A program made the position numbers and the translations under genes. 64,000 bases of DNA, taken from Parahaliea mediterranea. GTDB taxonomy: Bacteria > Pseudomonadota > Gammaproteobacteria > Pseudomonadales > Halieaceae. Positions within the stretch are counted from its first letter, which is position 1; every line of letters begins with the position of its first letter. The notes under the pieces were generated by a model. That model worked only from the letters and a program-made list of their open reading frames with translations, made no database searches and was not told the origin of the DNA. Shown here piece after piece: positions 49,471-57,875 of the stretch. Where the stretch lies: positions 1 to 64,000 of the forward strand of contig NZ_QEWO01000006.1 in the NCBI RefSeq assembly GCF_003402235.1, read 5' to 3'.

Positions 49471-51336
49471 TCAGTCGCCGTTCAGCAGTTCCCGCTCCGC
49501 CATGGCCAGTTCGAAGTCTTCACGCGCCGCCTGGGCCCGGTGGCTGGCGTCCGCCTTGCGCTCGGCGGCCTGGGTGGCCTGCTCTTCCAGCGCCTCCAGG
49601 TGGCGCAGCTCGTCGTCGGTGGGCTCGCAGTCACGCAGCCCCTGTTTGAAATCCAGCATGGCCGCCAGCGCCGCGCGCTGCTCGGCGGCCGCCTCCTGGG
49701 CCTGGGCCTTGGCCACGCGGAAGCGCTTGCGCGCCAGCCCCTCTTCAGACCAGGGATCGATCTCCGGCAGCTCGTCCATGTTGAACACCGGCCGGCGGTA
49801 GGCCGGGTGGTGAAATAGATCGTAATTTGCTGCCGTTACCGCCGATGCCGCCAGCATCACGGCAATCACCAGCAGCGGCGCGCCACCCACAATGGCCGCG
49901 GTCTGCAGGGTATCCAGGCCACCAAGGAACAGCAGGGTGGTGGGCAGGATGGATAGAGCAAAGGCCCAGAACAGGCGGTTCCAGCGCAGGGGCTCACCCT
50001 CGATATCCGACTGCACCACCGAGGCGAGAATGTAGGAAATCGAGTCGAACGTTGTGGCGGTGAAGATCACCGCCAGCAGGGTGAACACCACGATCACCAG
50101 GGTGCCAAAAGGCAGGGTTTGCAGCATGGCGTAGATGGCCGCGGTGGGCGACTGCGTCTTGAGAATGGCGATGACATCCAGCTCGCCGGTCAGCTGCAAG
50201 TGCAGGCCGTAGTTGCCAAACACCATGAAGAACAGGAAGCAGCCCATGGAGCCAAAGAAGATGGAGCCCACCACCATCTGCTTGATGGTGCGCCCGCGGG
50301 AAATACGGGCAATGAACAGGCCCATGCTGGGGGCAAACACCAGCCACCAGGCCCAGTAGAAGATGGTCCAGTCCTGGGGGAAGTGGGTGTCGGCAAAATC
50401 CGCCAGGCCGCCGAAGGGCTCGGCCCAGGTGGCCATCTCAAAAAAATGCGTGAGCATGCGGCCCAGGCTGTCCAGCCCGGTCTCGAACATGAAGTTGGTG
50501 GGGCCCACCAGGAAGATAAACGCCAGCAGGCCCAAAGCGCCCCAGAAATTGATGTTGGAGAGAATCCTGATGCCCTTGTCCAGGCCCGCGTAGGCCGAGT
50601 AGGCGAAGATCGAGGTGCACACCATCAACACCACAATCTGGCTGCCCACCGTCTGCTGGATGCCAAACAGGGTGGACAGGCCCTCGTTGATCAGCGGCGC
50701 CGCCAGGCCCAGGGTGGTGGCGCCGCCCCCCAGCAGGCCAAAAATAAACAGCACATCCAGCACCTTGCCCGGCCAGGCCTCGGCCCGGCGCTGGCCGATC
50801 ACCGGCATCAGCGCAGTGGAAATCTTCAGCACCGGGCGTTTGCGGATGTAGAAAAAATAAGAAATGGGCAGGGCGGGAATCAGGTAAATGGACCAGGGAA
50901 TCAGCCCCCAGTGGAACACCCCGTAGGTGGCCGCCCAGCGGATGGCCTCATGGCTGCCGGCCTCCACCTGGAAGGGCGGGTCGTTGTAGTAGAAGGCCCA
51001 CTCAATGGGGGCCCAGTAAAGAATGCTGGCGCCAATGCCCCCGCAGAACAGCATCGCCGCCCAGGAGCCGGTGGCAAACTCCGGCCGTTCGTCCGGCTCG
51101 CCCAGTTTGATATTGCCGATCTCGCTGAACACGATGTACAGCATGAAGAACAGCGCCGCGATACCCAGCAGCAGATACAGGCCGCCCAGCTGGTCGGTCA
51201 TAAAGGCCCGGGCCTGGGCCACCGCCTGGGCGCCCTCCTCGGGCCAGGCCACCAGCGGCACAGTAACCACCAGCAGCAGCAACAGGGCCCCGATAAACGT
51301 GGGGCGGTCGATCAGGTGAAGCCCAGGGATACGCAT
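49471..51336 (-). CDS. BCCT-family transporter (betaine/carnitine/choline type)
   Basis: The 621-residue protein has 12 predicted helices and the BCCT hallmark in WTIFYWAWWLVFAPSMGLFIARISRGRTIKQ. The GGCIGAS-type loop reads FCGGIGASILYWAPIEW, with the aromatic substrate box nearby. It would import quaternary ammonium compounds coupled to sodium or protons for osmoprotection or nutrition. After the last helix comes an unusual 110-residue hydrophilic C-terminal tail, Ala/Glu/Arg-rich and probably coiled coil (about 515-620). ATG 51336 gives the usual start; a longer upstream frame is not family-like. Confidence 0.92.
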   Translation of the reverse strand: MRIPGLHLIDRPTFIGALLLLLVVTVPLVAWPEEGAQAVAQARAFMTDQLGGLYLLLGIAALFFMLYIVFSEIGNIKLGEPDERPEFATGSWAAMLFCGGIGASILYWAPIEWAFYYNDPPFQVEAGSHEAIRWAATYGVFHWGLIPWSIYLIPALPISYFFYIRKRPVLKISTALMPVIGQRRAEAWPGKVLDVLFIFGLLGGGATTLGLAAPLINEGLSTLFGIQQTVGSQIVVLMVCTSIFAYSAYAGLDKGIRILSNINFWGALGLLAFIFLVGPTNFMFETGLDSLGRMLTHFFEMATWAEPFGGLADFADTHFPQDWTIFYWAWWLVFAPSMGLFIARISRGRTIKQMVVGSIFFGSMGCFLFFMVFGNYGLHLQLTGELDVIAILKTQSPTAAIYAMLQTLPFGTLVIVVFTLLAVIFTATTFDSISYILASVVQSDIEGEPLRWNRLFWAFALSILPTTLLFLGGLDTLQTAAIVGGAPLLVIAVMLAASAVTAANYDLFHHPAYRRPVFNMDELPEIDPWSEEGLARKRFRVAKAQAQEAAAEQRAALAAMLDFKQGLRDCEPTDDELRHLEALEEQATQAAERKADASHRAQAAREDFELAMAERELLNGD

Positions 51337-51532
51337 AAGCCTTTTACTCTCAGCGGAAGCACCCACAGAGCGTAGACCATCTATGCCATCCGGCTGGCTG
51401 ATCACCCTCCGGTGGGCAACCCGCCTGTGAGTTGGCCAGGCGCCAGAAAGGGGACCGGCCTGCAGAGTCGGGCGGCTACAGTCGCCTGAGTGCAGCGTCC
51501 AAAAGGCTGCAGGACAGGCCACCCAAAGGGCA

Positions 51533-52147
51533 TCACCAAATAAACACCAGGCAACTGGCCGTAAGCATCCCCATCACGCGGTTGAACCAGCGCCAGCTCT
51601 GCGGCGATGACAACACCCGGCCCAGCAGCACGCCAAAGGCCGCCCAGCCGGAGGTGAGCGGAAAGCCCACCATCATGAACACCGCCACAATCAGCCCCGC
51701 CGACCACCAGTAGCCTTCGCCCGAAATGGTGAAGGACCCCACCGCCGTGATCGCCATGGCCCAGGCCTTGGGATTGACGTACTGGAACAGCAGGGCTTCG
51801 TGAAACCGCATGGGCCGCGCGGCGGCCTCACCGGGCTGCAGGGCCTGGCGGGCCGGGGGCGGAGCGGTGCCAATGCGCCAGGCCAGGTACAAAAGGTAGG
51901 CGCCCGCGGCCAGGCGCAGGCCCTGCTGCACCACGGGAAAGGCCTCGAACAGCACCCCCAGCCCACCGGCAACCGTGCCGATCAGGCTGGCCACCCCCAG
52001 CGACACACCCACCAAGTGGGGCAGGGTGCGGGCAAAGCCAAAGTTGGCGCCGGACGCCGTCAGCATGATGTTGTTCGGCCCCGGCGTGCCCGTCATGGCG
52101 GCGGCGAACACGGCAATGGAAAGTAACAGCTGCAGGGTGGTATCCAC
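51533..52147 (-). CDS. LysE/RhtB-family amino-acid exporter
   Basis: The 204-residue protein has six predicted helices and the family signature TGTPGPNNIMLTASGANFGF near the N terminus (written in the protein as AAMTGTPGPNN...), then FQYVNPKAWAMAI. It exports amino acids or related metabolites across the inner membrane. GTG 52147 is the likely start; a frame reaching 52174 begins inside a perfect palindrome and is not a natural start. It is divergent from a MocR-type regulator, which probably controls it. Confidence 0.9.
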   Translation of the reverse strand: MDTTLQLLLSIAVFAAAMTGTPGPNNIMLTASGANFGFARTLPHLVGVSLGVASLIGTVAGGLGVLFEAFPVVQQGLRLAAGAYLLYLAWRIGTAPPPARQALQPGEAAARPMRFHEALLFQYVNPKAWAMAITAVGSFTISGEGYWWSAGLIVAVFMMVGFPLTSGWAAFGVLLGRVLSSPQSWRWFNRVMGMLTASCLVFIW

Positions 52148-52160
52148 GGGGCAATCTCTT

Positions 52161-52200
52161 TTGTATCGATACAATTAAGCATTTTGCTTGCATTGCAAGC
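52161..52200. promoter_or_regulatory. Two palindromes between the LysE exporter and the MocR regulator
   Basis: TTGTATCGATACAA (52161-52174) is a perfect 14-bp palindrome. GCTTGCATTGCAAGC (52186-52200) is a perfect 15-bp one around a central T. Both are in the 116-bp divergent intergenic region, one about 14 bp before the exporter start. They are good candidates for the operator sites of the PLP-dependent regulator. Confidence 0.7.
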
Positions 52201-52263
52201 CAAAAATGGGAAGGATCGACGCTAACAGGGATTCAATCCGCCGGCAAAAGGTTTATTGTCACC

Positions 52264-53649
52264 GTGACATTCACAGACATATCGCTGCAAAAGCACGACA
52301 CCACCCCCCTCTACCGACAGCTGGCCGACGCCCTGGCACAGCGCATCGAACAGGGCGAGCTGGCGCCGGGCGATCGCCTGCCCACCCACCGGGGCCTGGC
52401 CGACGCGGTAGGCGTGACCATCGGCACCGTGACCCGGGCCTACGCCGATGTTGAACGCCGCGGCCTGATAGAAGCGCGCGTTGGCGCCGGCACCTTCGTG
52501 CGCCGCGCCCAGGGGCCGAGCTGGCGCTTCGAGCAAGCGGACGGCACGACCCGCTCCCTCGGCTACAACATTCCCCCCGCCATCGACCGCGCCGAGGCCC
52601 TGCAACAGGCGCTGCGGCAGCTCGCGGAGCACGGCCCGACCCTCAACCAGCTCATGCTGTACCAGTCGCCGGAGGGGATCGGCGAGCACCGCCAGGCCCT
52701 GGCCGCCTGGCTCGGCCGCCGCGGCATTGCGCTGGATGCAGACCAGCTGCTGTTCACCTCCGGCGCCCAGCACGGCGTGCAATTGGCCCTGCAGACCCTG
52801 TGCCGCCCCGGCGACAGCGTGCTTTGCGAGCGCCTGACCTACCCCGGCCTGCTCAGCCTGGCCCGCCAGCAGCACCTGCACGTGCGGCCAGTGGAAATGG
52901 ACGACGAGGGCCTGCTGCCCGAGGCCGTAGACGCCGCCTGCCGGCAGCACCGCCCGCGCCTGCTGTACGTTACCCCCACCCTGCAGAACCCCACCACCGC
53001 CACCCTCGGCGACGCCCGCCGCGACGCCCTGATCGCCATCTGCCGCGAACACGGCGTACTGATTGTTGAAGACGACGTTCACGGCCTGCTGAGCACCGCC
53101 TGCCCCGCGCCGCTGGTGAACCGCAGCGCCGACACAGTCGTGCACGTGGGCGGACTGGGCAAAGCCCTGGCCCCCGGCCTGCGCCTTGGCTACCTGCAGG
53201 CCCCCGCCACACTGCGCAGCGCCTTTGTGGCCGGCGTGCAAAACCACAGCTGGATGATCAGCCCCCTGCTTACCGCCCTGGCGGCGCTGCTTATCGAACA
53301 GGGCACCGCCGACCGCCTGCTGCAACAGGTGCAAACCGAAATGGCCGCGCGCTGGCAGCGGGCCGTGCACTGCCTTAGCGGCCAGCGCCTGCGCTTTCAT
53401 CCCCAGGGCTTTCACGGCTGGCTGACACTGCCCGACGCCCTGCCGCTGAGCGAATGCCTGATCCAGGCCCGCGCGCGGGGGCTGGACGTCAAATCCGCCG
53501 AACTGTTCAGCCCCCCGGGCTACCCCGCCCCGCCCGCCATACGGATAGCCGTCAGCGCCCCCACCAGCCTGGCGACCATGGAGCAGGCCCTGAGCGAGCT
53601 GCAGGACCTGCTCAACCGCGCCGGCCCGCCAGACGCCTTCACCCTGTAG
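52264..53649 (+). CDS. MocR/PdxR-type regulator (GntR head, aminotransferase-like body)
   Basis: The 461-residue protein has an N-terminal winged helix (LYRQLADALAQRIEQGELAPGDRLPTHRGLADAVGV... TVTRAYADVERRGL, about 15-75) and a fold-type I aminotransferase domain. PLP would bind a lysine in GGLGKALAPGLRLGY. Such proteins sense PLP or amino-acid aldimines and control neighbouring transport or PLP-synthesis genes. It is divergent from the LysE exporter, with palindromic sites between. GTG 52264 is the start. Confidence 0.92.
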   Translation: MTFTDISLQKHDTTPLYRQLADALAQRIEQGELAPGDRLPTHRGLADAVGVTIGTVTRAYADVERRGLIEARVGAGTFVRRAQGPSWRFEQADGTTRSLGYNIPPAIDRAEALQQALRQLAEHGPTLNQLMLYQSPEGIGEHRQALAAWLGRRGIALDADQLLFTSGAQHGVQLALQTLCRPGDSVLCERLTYPGLLSLARQQHLHVRPVEMDDEGLLPEAVDAACRQHRPRLLYVTPTLQNPTTATLGDARRDALIAICREHGVLIVEDDVHGLLSTACPAPLVNRSADTVVHVGGLGKALAPGLRLGYLQAPATLRSAFVAGVQNHSWMISPLLTALAALLIEQGTADRLLQQVQTEMAARWQRAVHCLSGQRLRFHPQGFHGWLTLPDALPLSECLIQARARGLDVKSAELFSPPGYPAPPAIRIAVSAPTSLATMEQALSELQDLLNRAGPPDAFTL

Positions 53650-53821
53650 CTGCGCGTACCTCCGCCGCGCCCCTCATCAACGCCCCGCGCATCCAGCACA
53701 GGTCAGGCAACTGCCAAGCGATTGACCTTGTCGCGCCACCACCCAACAATGCACACAGCGCGCAGCTCTCCGCCCCGGCGGCGGCGCGTAACACTCGCCC
53801 ACACCGCAAGGAGAAGCCCCC

Positions 53822-54040
53822 ATGGACCTGCTGGAAATCACCGAAAAACGCCACATGCGCCGCGAACAGGCCGCCGACCTGCTGCGCGCCCTGGCCGACA
53901 ACCTGTCGCGCCACAACGGCGTGGACTTTATGAAAGACGGGAAAAAGCTCACCGTGCGAGTGCCCGACGAGGTAGAGGTGGAGCTGGAAGTCGAAATCGA
54001 AAGCGGCGAATCCGGTATCGAAGTGGAGATCAAATGGTAG
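53822..54040 (+). CDS. Amphi-Trp domain protein
   Basis: The 72-residue acidic protein starts MDLLEITEKRHMRREQAADL and ends in a Glu/Val-rich beta stretch with EVEIKW. This small amphi-Trp domain is widespread in archaea and proteobacteria and has no known function. AAGGAG lies 7 bp before the ATG. A 21-bp tandem array begins just after the stop. Confidence 0.85.
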   Translation: MDLLEITEKRHMRREQAADLLRALADNLSRHNGVDFMKDGKKLTVRVPDEVEVELEVEIESGESGIEVEIKW

Positions 54041-54043
54041 GAG

Positions 54044-54118
54044 GCTCAAGGCTGTCGATTGGCAGCTCAAGGCCTTTGCTGGTCTGCTCAAGGCTGTTGA
54101 TACGGAGCTCAAGGCTGT
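54044..54118. repeat. Four-copy 21-bp tandem repeat
   Basis: GCTCAAGG recurs at exactly 21-bp spacing at 54044, 54065, 54086 and 54107, in diverged units containing GCTCAAGGCTGT. The array fills the space between the amphi-Trp gene and the tRNA promoter. It contains no coding signal. Confidence 0.85.
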
Positions 54119-54139
54119 GCGCCCCGCCAGTTTGTCCGA

Positions 54140-54145
54140 TATAAT
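54140..54145 (+). promoter_or_regulatory. -10 box of the tRNA gene
   Basis: TATAAT is followed by a GC-rich discriminator (CCCCGCC), as usual for stable-RNA promoters under stringent control. The -35 region (about 54117-54122) is weak and lies within the last repeat unit of the 21-bp array. Confidence 0.55.
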
Positions 54146-54177
54146 CCCCGCCTCTTCGTCGCAGCCCGCGACACCCG

Positions 54178-54254
54178 GGGCCCATAGCTCAGTTGGTTAG
54201 AGCATCCGACTCATAATCGGCAGGTCGAAGGTTCAAGTCCTTCTGGGCCCACCA
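54178..54254 (+). tRNA. tRNA with CAT anticodon, probably tRNA-Ile2 (lysidine type), otherwise tRNA-Met
   Basis: All four stems fold and the gene encodes the CCA end. The acceptor GGGCCCA pairs with TGGGCCC, the D stem is GCTC/GAGC, the anticodon loop is CTCATAA, and the T arm is GAAGG-TTCAAGT-CCTTC. C4-G69 and C5-G68 in the acceptor, together with the C-G, G-C, A-U anticodon-stem pairs, match the features of E. coli tRNA-Ile2, which TilS converts to read AUA. Elongator tRNA-Met in related bacteria usually has U4 and A5. Automatic tools would probably call it tRNA-Met. Confidence 0.93.
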
Positions 54255-54281
54255 TTTTCTACTTTCCCCAGGATTCCCCTC

Positions 54282-55901
54282 GTGATCACCACCGCCAACA
54301 TCACCATGCAGTTCGGTGCGCAGCCGCTGTTTGAAAATATTTCCGCCAAATTTGGCAACGGCAATCGCTACGGCCTGATTGGCGCCAATGGCTGTGGCAA
54401 GTCCACCTTTATGAAGATCCTGAGCGGCGCGCTGGCGCCGACATCTGGCAATGTGTCGATTGAGCAGGGTTGCAGCCTTGGCATTCTGAGCCAGGACCAG
54501 TTCGCCTTTGAGCAATACAGCGTGATTGATACGGTGATCATGGGCGATGCGCAGCTGTGGCAGGTCAAGCAGGAACGCGACCGCATTTACGGCCTCGCCG
54601 AGATGAGCGAGGCCGATGGCATGCGCGTGGCGGAGCTGGAAGTCCAGTTCGCCGAGATGGACGGCTACACCGCCGAGAGTCGCGCCGGTGAAATTCTGCT
54701 GGAGGCGGGCATCGACGAAGCCCTGCACTTTGGCCTGATGAAGCAGGTAGCCCCCGGCTGGAAGCTGCGCGTGCTGCTGGCCCAGGCCCTGTTTGCCGAC
54801 CCGGACATCCTGCTGCTGGACGAGCCCACCAACAACCTCGACATCCACACCATCAATTGGCTGGCCGACGTGCTGAATCAGCGCAGAAGCACCATGATCA
54901 TCATTTCTCACGACCGCCACTTCCTCAATGCGGTGTGCACCCACATGGCGGATATCGACTATGGCGAGTTGCGTATTTTCCCCGGAAATTACGAGGCTTT
55001 TGTCGCCGCGTCCACGCTGATCCAGGATCAGCTGCGCGCCAGCAACGCCAAAAAGAGCGCCGAACTGGAAGAGCTGCAGAGCTTTGTGAATCGCTTCTCG
55101 GCCAATGCGTCCAAGGCCAAGCAGGCCAGCTCCCGCGCCAAGAAGATGGAGAAGATCAAGCTGGATGAGATCAAGCCCTCCAGCCGCGTGTCGCCCTACA
55201 TCACCTTCGCGCAGCACAAGAAGCTGCATCGGCAGGCCCTGGTGCTGGAGGGGTTGAGCCACGGTTTTGACGATCAACCGCTGTTCAACAACGGCGAGAT
55301 GATTCTTGAAGCCGGCGCGCGCCTGGCCGTGATCGGCGAGAACGGCGTGGGCAAGACTACCTTCCTGCGCTGCCTGGTTGAGGAAATCCAGGCCAATAGC
55401 GGCACCATCAAATGGGCGGAGAATGCTGTTGTTGGCTACTGCCCCCAGGACAGCACGGCCGACTTTGACAACGACCTCACCATTTTTGAATGGATGAGCC
55501 AGTGGCGACTGCCCCGCCACGACGACCTGGCGGTGCGCGGCATGCTCGGCCGCCTGCTGTTTACCGCGGACGACGCCAACAAAAAGGCACGGGTCTGTTC
55601 CGGCGGCGAGAAAAACCGCCTGCTGTTCGGCAAGCTGATGATGACGGACAACAACGTGCTGATCATGGACGAGCCGACCAACCACATGGACATGGAATCC
55701 ATCGAGGCGCTGAACAAAGCGCTGGCCAACTACGACGGCACACTCATCTTCGTGAGTCACGACCGGCAGTTTGTCTCGTCACTGGCCACCCGGGTGGTGG
55801 AGATCAAACACCAGACGCTGATCGACTTCCAGGGCACCTACGACGAGTACCTGGCAGACAAGGCGCGCGCTGCCTCACAGGCCGGCTCGCAGGCCGCCTA
55901 G
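54282..55901 (+). CDS. ybiT: ABC-F family ATPase, YbiT type
   Basis: The 539-residue soluble protein has two nucleotide-binding domains, the pattern of ribosome-associated ABC-F translation factors. Walker A motifs are GANGCGKST and GENGVGKTT, and Walker B motifs are [13 protein letters not shown] and [12 protein letters not shown]. The first signature is degenerate ([13 protein letters not shown] instead of LSGG), as in YbiT, while the second is intact (CSGGEK). The inter-domain linker is basic (about 250-295). GTG 54282 is the start. It lies 27 bp after the tRNA gene; its end overlaps the convergent rlmA gene by 4 bp. Confidence 0.92.
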   Translation: MITTANITMQFGAQPLFENISAKFGNGNRYGLIGANGCGKSTFMKILSGALAPTSGNVSIEQGCSLGILSQDQFAFEQYSVIDTVIMGDAQLWQVKQERDRIYGLAEMSEADGMRVAELEVQFAEMDGYTAESRAGEILLEAGIDEALHFGLMKQVAPGWKLRVLLAQALFADPDILLLDEPTNNLDIHTINWLADVLNQRRSTMIIISHDRHFLNAVCTHMADIDYGELRIFPGNYEAFVAASTLIQDQLRASNAKKSAELEELQSFVNRFSANASKAKQASSRAKKMEKIKLDEIKPSSRVSPYITFAQHKKLHRQALVLEGLSHGFDDQPLFNNGEMILEAGARLAVIGENGVGKTTFLRCLVEEIQANSGTIKWAENAVVGYCPQDSTADFDNDLTIFEWMSQWRLPRHDDLAVRGMLGRLLFTADDANKKARVCSGGEKNRLLFGKLMMTDNNVLIMDEPTNHMDMESIEALNKALANYDGTLIFVSHDRQFVSSLATRVVEIKHQTLIDFQGTYDEYLADKARAASQAGSQAA

Positions 55902-56782
55902 CCGCCTTCGGCACTCTGGGGCATGGCCCCGGGGCGGCCGCCGCCAATGGCGCGATAAGTCGCCACCCGCACATCCACACTCACGGTCAGCGACGCCCGC
56001 TGAGACAGCGCTTCGCGCGCCTCTACACTGGCGCGGTGGTAGTGCGGGGTCATGGCCAGCAGGTCTGCCAGGTTGTCGCTGCCCTCCAGAGGCAGCGCGT
56101 ATTGGACCCGCTCCTCGCCCAGGCATGCAAAGTGCGGCGGCAGCGCTGCTTCGCGGGCGGCCGTGCTCTTCTCCCTGGCGTAGATAAGCTCGCGCAACTC
56201 CCTGAGGTGCCCCGCGCCGGCATCCACTTTTATCAGCAGGCCGCCGGGCTTCAGCACGCGGGAAAATTCCGCATACACCGGAAACCCGAACAGGCAAAGA
56301 ATGCGATCGAGGCTGGCGGACTGTGCCGGGATGCGGGCATTGCTGGCCACCACCCAGGTGGCGCACGCATCCTGCCGCGCGGCCGCCTGCACCGCCCACT
56401 TGGAAATATCCAGGCCCAGCAGGTGCAGTGTTGCGTCGGCATCGGCGGCGGCCAGTTCACGCAGGTAGTAACCCTCGCCGCAGCCCGCATCCAGGCAGGC
56501 CAGTTCGGCCCCGTCTTCCGTGCCAGCCAGCACAGCGCGCTGTACAGCCTCGGCAACCGGCCGGTAATGGCCCGCCCCCAAGAACCGCCGCCGGGCGGCC
56601 ACCATGGCTTTACTGTCGCCTGGGTCGCGGCTGCGTTTGTGCTGCACGGGCAGCAGGTGGGTGTAACCGCTGCCGGCAATATCAAAGCTGTGGCCACCGG
56701 CGCACACCCAGCGGGCGGGCTCAGCGCCCAGTGGCTGCTGATCCAGCGGGCAGGTCAGACGCTGAAATGGGACAACTTTCAA
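55898..56782 (-). CDS. rlmA: 23S rRNA (guanine-N1) methyltransferase RlmA-like, one zinc ligand replaced
   Basis: RlmA methylates N1 of a guanine in helix 35 of 23S rRNA. The 294-residue protein has the N-terminal treble-clef region, [29 protein letters not shown], and the SAM motif [12 protein letters not shown]. coli RlmA binds zinc with three Cys and a His; here the ligands would be C11, C27 and H31, but the second Cys is D14 (TCPLDQQPL). Asp may still bind metal or the site may be weakened. It is convergent with ybiT. Confidence 0.9.
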   Translation of the reverse strand: MKVVPFQRLTCPLDQQPLGAEPARWVCAGGHSFDIAGSGYTHLLPVQHKRSRDPGDSKAMVAARRRFLGAGHYRPVAEAVQRAVLAGTEDGAELACLDAGCGEGYYLRELAAADADATLHLLGLDISKWAVQAAARQDACATWVVASNARIPAQSASLDRILCLFGFPVYAEFSRVLKPGGLLIKVDAGAGHLRELRELIYAREKSTAAREAALPPHFACLGEERVQYALPLEGSDNLADLLAMTPHYHRASVEAREALSQRASLTVSVDVRVATYRAIGGGRPGAMPQSAEGG

Positions 56783-56801
56783 GGTAATCTACTCTTCTTT
56801 C

Positions 56802-56861
56802 GCATGGTAATGGCCCGCATGGTGATGCCCCACATCGTGATGCCCCGCACTGTGAGCATGC
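56802..56861. repeat. 15-bp tandem repeat, four diverged copies
   Basis: GCATGGTAATGGCCC, GCATGGTGATGCCCC, ACATCGTGATGCCCC and GCACTGTGAGCATGC follow each other at 56802, 56817, 56832 and 56847. They lie upstream of rlmA on its 5' side, within the divergent region shared with the RIO kinase gene. Confidence 0.85.
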
Positions 56862-56925
56862 AGGTAGGAGCAACGCCGGGCCCTGCCGCTATGGTACCCG
56901 CAACAGGGCGAACCCCCTACTGCAG

Positions 56926-56970
56926 CCCCTTGGACCGTAACCCCTTGGACCGCTACCCTTTGGACAAACC
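56926..56970. repeat. Second 15-bp tandem repeat, three copies, next to the RIO kinase start
   Basis: CCCCTTGGACCGTAA (56926), CCCCTTGGACCGCTA (56941) and CCCTTTGGACAAACC (56956) end 6 bp before the GTG start of the kinase gene, so they form its 5' untranslated region. The unit sequence is unrelated to the neighbouring array, although the period is the same. Confidence 0.85.
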
Positions 56971-56976
56971 CCTTTC

Positions 56977-57840
56977 GTGAAAACACCCAAACGCCTGCAG
57001 CCACTGGTCGATGATGGTCTGATCGACGAAGTTGTGTACCCGCTGATGAGCGGCAAGGAAGCCGACGTTTTTGTGGTGCGCTGCGGCAGTGAACTGCGCT
57101 GCGCCAAAATCTACAAAGACGCGGTCAAACGCAGTTTCAAGAAGGCCGCCCAGTACACCGAGGGGCGCAAAACCCGCAACAGCCGCCGCGCCCGCGCCAT
57201 GGAAAAGGGATCAAAGTTCGGGCGCCAACAACAGGAAGAGACCTGGCAGAACGCCGAGGTGGACGCCCTGTACCGGCTGTCCCGGGCCGGGGTGAGAGTA
57301 CCGCAACCCTACGGTTGCCTGGAGGGCGTGCTGCTGATGGAGCTGATTACCGCCGAAGACGGCGGTGCGGCTCTGCGCCTCAACGATGTGGCCATGTCGG
57401 CGGAGCAGGCCCGGGAGGATCACGCGCTGATGATGCAGTACGTGGTGCGCATGCTGTGCGCCGGCCTCGTACACGGCGACCTGTCGGAATTCAACGTACT
57501 GGTGGACGAAGACGGCCCGGTGATCATCGACCTGCCCCAGGCCGTGGACGCCGCCGCCAACAACAACGCCCGGGCAATGCTGGAGCGGGACGTGGCCAAC
57601 ATGACCGACTACTACGGCCAGTTCGCCCCAGAGCTGCTGGGCAGCCACTACGCGCAGGAAATCTGGGCGCTGTATGAAGACGGCGACCTGCACCCGGACT
57701 ACGTGCCCAGCGGTGACTTCGAGCTGGACACCCACAGTGCCGACACCGACGCGGTGCTGGCGGAAATTCGCGCCGTACTGGCAGAGGAAGCACAGCGGCG
57801 CGAGCGTCTGGAAGCGGATGAGGCCGACGACCCGCTCTAG
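56977..57840 (+). CDS. RIO-type serine kinase
   Basis: The 287-residue protein has a RIO kinase fold: EADVFVV (ATP loop), K44 in CAKIYKD, the catalytic loop HGDLSEFN (166-173) and the metal-binding D185 in IIDLPQAVD. RIO kinases act in ribosome assembly in eukaryotes; the bacterial role is unclear, and related Pseudomonas proteins are known. The 5' region is made of short tandem repeats, and no obvious Shine-Dalgarno precedes GTG 56977. The C terminus is acidic and helical. Confidence 0.9.
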   Translation: MKTPKRLQPLVDDGLIDEVVYPLMSGKEADVFVVRCGSELRCAKIYKDAVKRSFKKAAQYTEGRKTRNSRRARAMEKGSKFGRQQQEETWQNAEVDALYRLSRAGVRVPQPYGCLEGVLLMELITAEDGGAALRLNDVAMSAEQAREDHALMMQYVVRMLCAGLVHGDLSEFNVLVDEDGPVIIDLPQAVDAAANNNARAMLERDVANMTDYYGQFAPELLGSHYAQEIWALYEDGDLHPDYVPSGDFELDTHSADTDAVLAEIRAVLAEEAQRRERLEADEADDPL

Positions 57841-57875
57841 TACGCCGGCCGCCCGGAGCGTTTAGGTTCAGGCGC

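Noticed and set aside
54041-54120. The 21-bp array as a CRISPR
   Set aside because: Units are adjacent and diverged, with no spacers and no cas genes.
54189-55760. 523-codon open frame opposite ybiT, ending in a tRNA-like sequence
   Set aside because: Its tail reads through the tRNA gene; the ABC-F gene on the other strand is unambiguous.
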